Shown: positions 5,836-8,472 of the stretch, piece by piece
Position numbering within the stretch: the first letter of the stretch is position 1
Layout: the number at the start of each line of letters is the position of its first letter
DNA from: Pseudomonadota bacterium
GTDB lineage: Bacteria > Pseudomonadota > Gammaproteobacteria > Burkholderiales > Burkholderiaceae
Direction of reading: 5' to 3'
NCBI GenBank assembly: GCA_963205525.1
Contig: CAUJJP010000068.1
Span: 1-8,472 of the forward strand
Length of the DNA: 8,472 nucleotides
Translations under genes and position numbers: made by a program
Notes under the pieces: generated by a model
What the model was told of the DNA's origin: nothing
The model's database searches: none
The model's input: the letters and a program-made list of their open reading frames with translations, nothing else

Positions 5836-6093
5836 ATGTATCTTATTCGCCGCCCCGACTACCAGTCCGACACCACGCAGTTCATCCGCCAGCTGCACGA
5901 GCAAAAGCCCGGGCTCGAGGAACGCCAGGTCGCCGGCCGCGGGCTGCTGTGGGACAAGAACGTGGACCGCAGCCTCTGGCAGGACCTGCGCGCGGGCCGC
6001 GTGCGCCAGAAGGCCTACCCCTACTACTCGTTCGACGCCGACGGCGACACCTCCCTGCCGACCCGAGAAAATTTGGACCAAACCGAGGCCTAA
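5836..6093 (+). CDS. DUF3460 family small protein
   Basis: The protein has 85 residues, with AAGGTGA (5823-5829) 6 nt before the ATG. The N-terminal part, MYLIRRPDYQSDTTQFIRQL, then KPGLEERQVAGRGLLWDK, and YPYYSF near residue 60 match the DUF3460 family as I know it from betaproteobacteria. The function is unknown. The protein is hydrophilic, without a signal peptide or membrane segment, so it should be cytoplasmic. The tail after YPYYSF (about 20 residues, acidic and polar) seems longer than in the relatives I recall. It is 31 bp upstream of scpA in the same direction, and DUF3460 genes are commonly found there, which suggests co-expression with the condensin kleisin. Its start is only 40 bp from that of the divergent lipoprotein gene. 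Confidence 0.82.
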   Translation: MYLIRRPDYQSDTTQFIRQLHEQKPGLEERQVAGRGLLWDKNVDRSLWQDLRAGRVRQKAYPYYSFDADGDTSLPTRENLDQTEA

Positions 6094-6124
6094 GCCTTGT
6101 GCAGCAAGCGCGGACAGCTCACCA

Positions 6125-6958
6125 TTGAATAGCACACCAGAGCTGCTGGACGAAGGCGCTGCGCCCGCCGTCGTCGACCAGGTGGCGCTGGCGCGGCTGT
6201 ACGGCGAGCCGCTGTTCGCGCTGCCGCAGGACCTCTACATCCCGCCCGACGCGCTCGAGGTCTTTCTCGAAGCCTTCGAAGGGCCGCTGGACCTGCTGCT
6301 CTACCTGATCCGCAAGCAGAACTTCAACATCCTCGACATCCCCATGGTCGGCGTCACGCGCCAGTACCTGGCCTACGTGGACGAGATCCGCAGCCGCAAC
6401 CTGGAGCTGGCGGCCGAATACCTGCTGATGGCGGCGATGCTGATCGAGATCAAGTCGCGCATGCTGCTGCCCACGCGCCCGGCCGAGGGCGGCGAAGAGG
6501 CCGAGGATCCGCGCGCCGAGCTGGTGCGCCGCCTGCTCGAGTACGAGAAGATCAAGCTCGCCGCGCAGCAGCTCGGCGAGCTGCCGCAGTACGGACGCGA
6601 CTTCCTCAAGGCGCAGGTGTTCATCGAGCAAAGCCTGCAGCCGCGCTTTCCCGACGTGAGCATCGCCGAGCTGCAGGCCGCCTGGCGCGACATCCTGCAG
6701 CGCGCGCGGCTGGTCGAGCGCCACCAGATCACGCGCGAGGCGCTGTCGGTGCGCGAGGCCATGAGCCATCTGCTCAAGGGCCTGCAGGGCCGGCGCTTCG
6801 TGGCGTTCGAAGACCTGTTCCAGCCGGAAAAAGGCGTGGCCATGCTCGTCGTCACCTTCGTCGCGCTGCTGGAGCTGGCCAAGGAGACCCTGATCGAGGT
6901 CACGCAGGCCGAGGCCTTCGCCCCGATCTACCTGCGCCTGGCGTACACGCCCGCCTGA
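6125..6958 (+). CDS. scpA: Segregation and condensation protein A (condensin kleisin)
   Basis: ScpA bridges the SMC heads and binds ScpB in the bacterial condensin that compacts and segregates the chromosome. The 277-residue protein shows the kleisin N-terminal domain VFLEAFEGPLDLLLYLIRKQNFNILDIPM (46-74, only key part quoted), with EGPLDLLLYLI as the family hallmark that contacts the SMC neck. LELAAEYLLMAAMLIEIKSRMLLP then covers about 93-116, and DPRAELVRRLLEYEK (128-142) leads into a helical middle. A C-terminal winged-helix region (about 200-277) binds the SMC cap. The length fits beta-proteobacterial ScpA. The start is uncertain: TTG at 6125 gives MNSTPELLDE but has only a weak GGACAG upstream, and a GTG at 6182 is also in frame. 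The gene ends in three consecutive TGA codons (6956-6964). No scpB is in view. Confidence 0.93.
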   Translation: MNSTPELLDEGAAPAVVDQVALARLYGEPLFALPQDLYIPPDALEVFLEAFEGPLDLLLYLIRKQNFNILDIPMVGVTRQYLAYVDEIRSRNLELAAEYLLMAAMLIEIKSRMLLPTRPAEGGEEAEDPRAELVRRLLEYEKIKLAAQQLGELPQYGRDFLKAQVFIEQSLQPRFPDVSIAELQAAWRDILQRARLVERHQITREALSVREAMSHLLKGLQGRRFVAFEDLFQPEKGVAMLVVTFVALLELAKETLIEVTQAEAFAPIYLRLAYTPA

Positions 6959-6968
6959 TGATGAACCG

Positions 6969-6988
6969 GGCCGGGAGCCGCACCGGCC
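6969..6988. terminator. GC-rich hairpin between convergent scpA and pgi
   Basis: GGCCGG (6969-6974) and CCGGCC (6983-6988) form a 6-bp stem with an 8-nt loop in the 31-bp gap between the convergent stops. There is no T-run on either side, so it is at best a weak or factor-assisted terminator serving both genes. Confidence 0.3.
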
Positions 6989-6989
6989 T

Positions 6990-8472
6990 TCACTGCGGTG
7001 CCAGCCGCTGCATCAGGGCGCGGGTGGAGGCGTCCACGCCCGACCAGTCGCCGCTGCGCTCGCGCACCTGCAGTTCGTCGGCCAGGTGCTTGCCCAGCTC
7101 CACGCCCCACTGGTCGAAGCTGTCGATGCCCCAGACCGCGCCCGAGACGAACACCCGGTGCTCCTGCAGCGCGATCAGCGCGCCCAGCGCCGCGGGTTCC
7201 AGCCGCTCCAGCAGGAGGAAGGTGCTGGGCCGGTTGCCCGGGCAGCGCTTCTCGGGGGCATCGGCGCCGCGCCCCAGCATCAGGGCCTGCGCCTGCGCCA
7301 CCGCATTGAGCACCAGGCTGCGGTGGTGCGCATCGAGCGCGCCGTCGCCACGGCGCAGCGCGATGAACTCCACCGGAACCACGTCCGGCCCCTGGTGCAG
7401 CATCTGGAAGAAGGCGTGCTGCCCGTTGGTGCCCGGTTCGCCCCAGACCACCGGCGCCGTGGGCACGGCGAGCGCCCGGCCGTCGCGCGCCACGCCCTTG
7501 CCGTTGCTCTCCATTTCGAGCTGCTGCAGGTACGCCGGCAGGCGCCGCAGGCCGTGGCTGTAGGGCGCGACGCAGCGGCTCGGCAGCCCGCAGAAATTCC
7601 GGTACCAGACGTCGAGCAGGCCCAGGCGCAGCGGCAGGTTGGCCTCGGGCGGGGCGGTGAGGAAGTGCGCGTCCATCGCGTGCGCGCCGCCGAGCAGCGC
7701 GCGGAACGCCGCGCCGCCCACCGCGATCGCGATCGGCAGCCCGATCGCCGACCAGAGCGAATAGCGCCCGCCCACCCAGTCGTGGAACCCGAGCGTGCGC
7801 GTGATGCCGAAGCGCGCCGCCGCCTCCACCTGCGTCGTGAGCGCGATGAAATGCCGCGCTATCGCCGCCTCGCCGCCGCCCTGCGCCAGGAACCAGTCGC
7901 GCGCCGAATGCGCGTTGAGCATGGTTTCCGCCGTGGTGAAGCTCTTGGACGCGATCAGGAACAGCGTGCTGCGCGCGCGCAGAGGGCGCAGCACCTGGGC
8001 GAGCTCATGGCCGTCGACGTTGGAGACGAAGTGCAGGCGCTTGCCCGTGCCGTGCGCGCCCTCCAGCGCCTGCACCACCAGCTCCGGGCCGAGGTGCGAG
8101 CCGCCGATACCGAGGTGCACCACGTCGGTGATCGCCGCATCGGCGCGCAGCTCCTCGGCCAGCGCCAGCATGGCGTCCAGCGTGGCGTGCACGCCGGCCA
8201 GCGCCGCCTCCATGTCCGCGCCCCAGCGCCGCGCCACGGGCGAGCCGGCCAGCAGCCCGCGGTCCCGCGGCGTGCGCAGCAGCCAGTGCATCGCGGCGCG
8301 CCGCTCGGTGGTGTTGACGTGCTCGCCAGCGAACATCGCGTCGCGCCACGCCAGCACGCCGCGCTCGCGCGCCAGATCCTGCAGCAGCGCCTCGGTATCG
8401 GCGAGCAGCCAGTTCTTCGAGAGGTCGGCGAACAGGTGCGGCGCCGCCTGGCTCAGCCGCGCCAGGCGGCCG
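6990..8472 (-). CDS. pgi: Glucose-6-phosphate isomerase, N-terminus outside window
   Basis: Pgi interconverts glucose-6-phosphate and fructose-6-phosphate in the cytoplasm. The frame stays open to the window edge, giving 493 visible residues. The family length is about 515-550, so a few dozen N-terminal residues are missing. An apparent start at 8357 is an internal GTG (RERGVLAWRDAMF) and should not be used. The sugar-phosphate-binding segment LGIGGSHLGPE is encoded near 8085-8120, then FVSNVDGHEL and LIASKSFTTAETMLNA. The PGI signature GGRYSLWSAIGLPIA is near 7740-7775. The catalytic Glu lies in GEPGTNGQHAFFQMLHQG (about 7395-7450), the His in the same segment (LHQG), and the catalytic Lys in FDQWGVELGK (about 7090-7120). 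MESNGKGVARDG is also present. All active-site residues seen are intact. The gene is convergent with scpA. Confidence 0.97.
   Translation of the reverse strand, partial: GRLARLSQAAPHLFADLSKNWLLADTEALLQDLARERGVLAWRDAMFAGEHVNTTERRAAMHWLLRTPRDRGLLAGSPVARRWGADMEAALAGVHATLDAMLALAEELRADAAITDVVHLGIGGSHLGPELVVQALEGAHGTGKRLHFVSNVDGHELAQVLRPLRARSTLFLIASKSFTTAETMLNAHSARDWFLAQGGGEAAIARHFIALTTQVEAAARFGITRTLGFHDWVGGRYSLWSAIGLPIAIAVGGAAFRALLGGAHAMDAHFLTAPPEANLPLRLGLLDVWYRNFCGLPSRCVAPYSHGLRRLPAYLQQLEMESNGKGVARDGRALAVPTAPVVWGEPGTNGQHAFFQMLHQGPDVVPVEFIALRRGDGALDAHHRSLVLNAVAQAQALMLGRGADAPEKRCPGNRPSTFLLLERLEPAALGALIALQEHRVFVSGAVWGIDSFDQWGVELGKHLADELQVRERSGDWSGVDASTRALMQRLAPQ

Noticed and set aside
8357..8472. Start of pgi at the GTG at 8357
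   Set aside because: The frame stays open to the window edge, and the upstream residues (LFADLSKNWLLADTEALL) match the Pgi N-terminal region, so the true start is outside the window.
1..8472. Mobile element, CRISPR array, toxin-antitoxin pair, prophage or defence genes
   Set aside because: No transposase, integrase, repeat-spacer array, att-like repeat or island-like composition change was seen. Gene content is mostly core metabolism and chromosome maintenance.

Overview
The window is GC-rich DNA from a betaproteobacterium, most likely family Comamonadaceae (Acidovorax / Alicycliphilus / Comamonas-like). This rests on three things. The palindrome at 181-229 has the form of a dispersed terminator-like element I associate with this family. 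A DUF3460 gene sits directly upstream of scpA. The ScpA and succinate-semialdehyde dehydrogenase sequences resemble those of this family. No search was run, so the assignment is recognition only.

Layout from left to right. (1) Positions 1-160 are the 3' end of a gabD-type aldehyde dehydrogenase gene, closed by a strong bidirectional hairpin terminator. (2) A leader of about 150 bp carries a sigma-E-like promoter candidate in front of an ECF sigma factor gene (382-1095). It is followed 44 bp later by a YiiX/C92-type permuted papain-like hydrolase gene (1140-1928). No anti-sigma factor gene is visible beside the sigma gene. (3) Positions 2007-5278 hold a two-gene operon joined by an ATGA stop/start overlap: a FAD-dependent dehydrogenase of the fumarate reductase/3-ketosteroid dehydrogenase fold, then a ThDP-dependent enzyme labelled acetolactate synthase-like. 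Its leader has a GG-N10-GC sigma-54-like site and a perfect 7+1+7 dyad. (4) On the minus strand at 5295-5795 is a small lipoprotein with two BamE/SmpA-like repeats. It is divergent from a DUF3460-scpA pair (5836-6958) whose product ScpA is the kleisin of the chromosome condensin. (5) On the minus strand from 6990 to the window end is glucose-6-phosphate isomerase (pgi), with its N-terminus outside the window.

Most of the window is ordinary core genome: pgi, scpA, gabD and an envelope lipoprotein. The parts that deserve thought are the FAD/ThDP pair, whose chemistry I cannot assign, the ECF sigma factor without an adjacent anti-sigma factor next to a papain-like hydrolase, and the tandem BamE-like lipoprotein. 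I see no mobile element, CRISPR array, tRNA, rRNA or defence system. The only non-coding stretch above 200 bp is 161-381, and its contents are listed.
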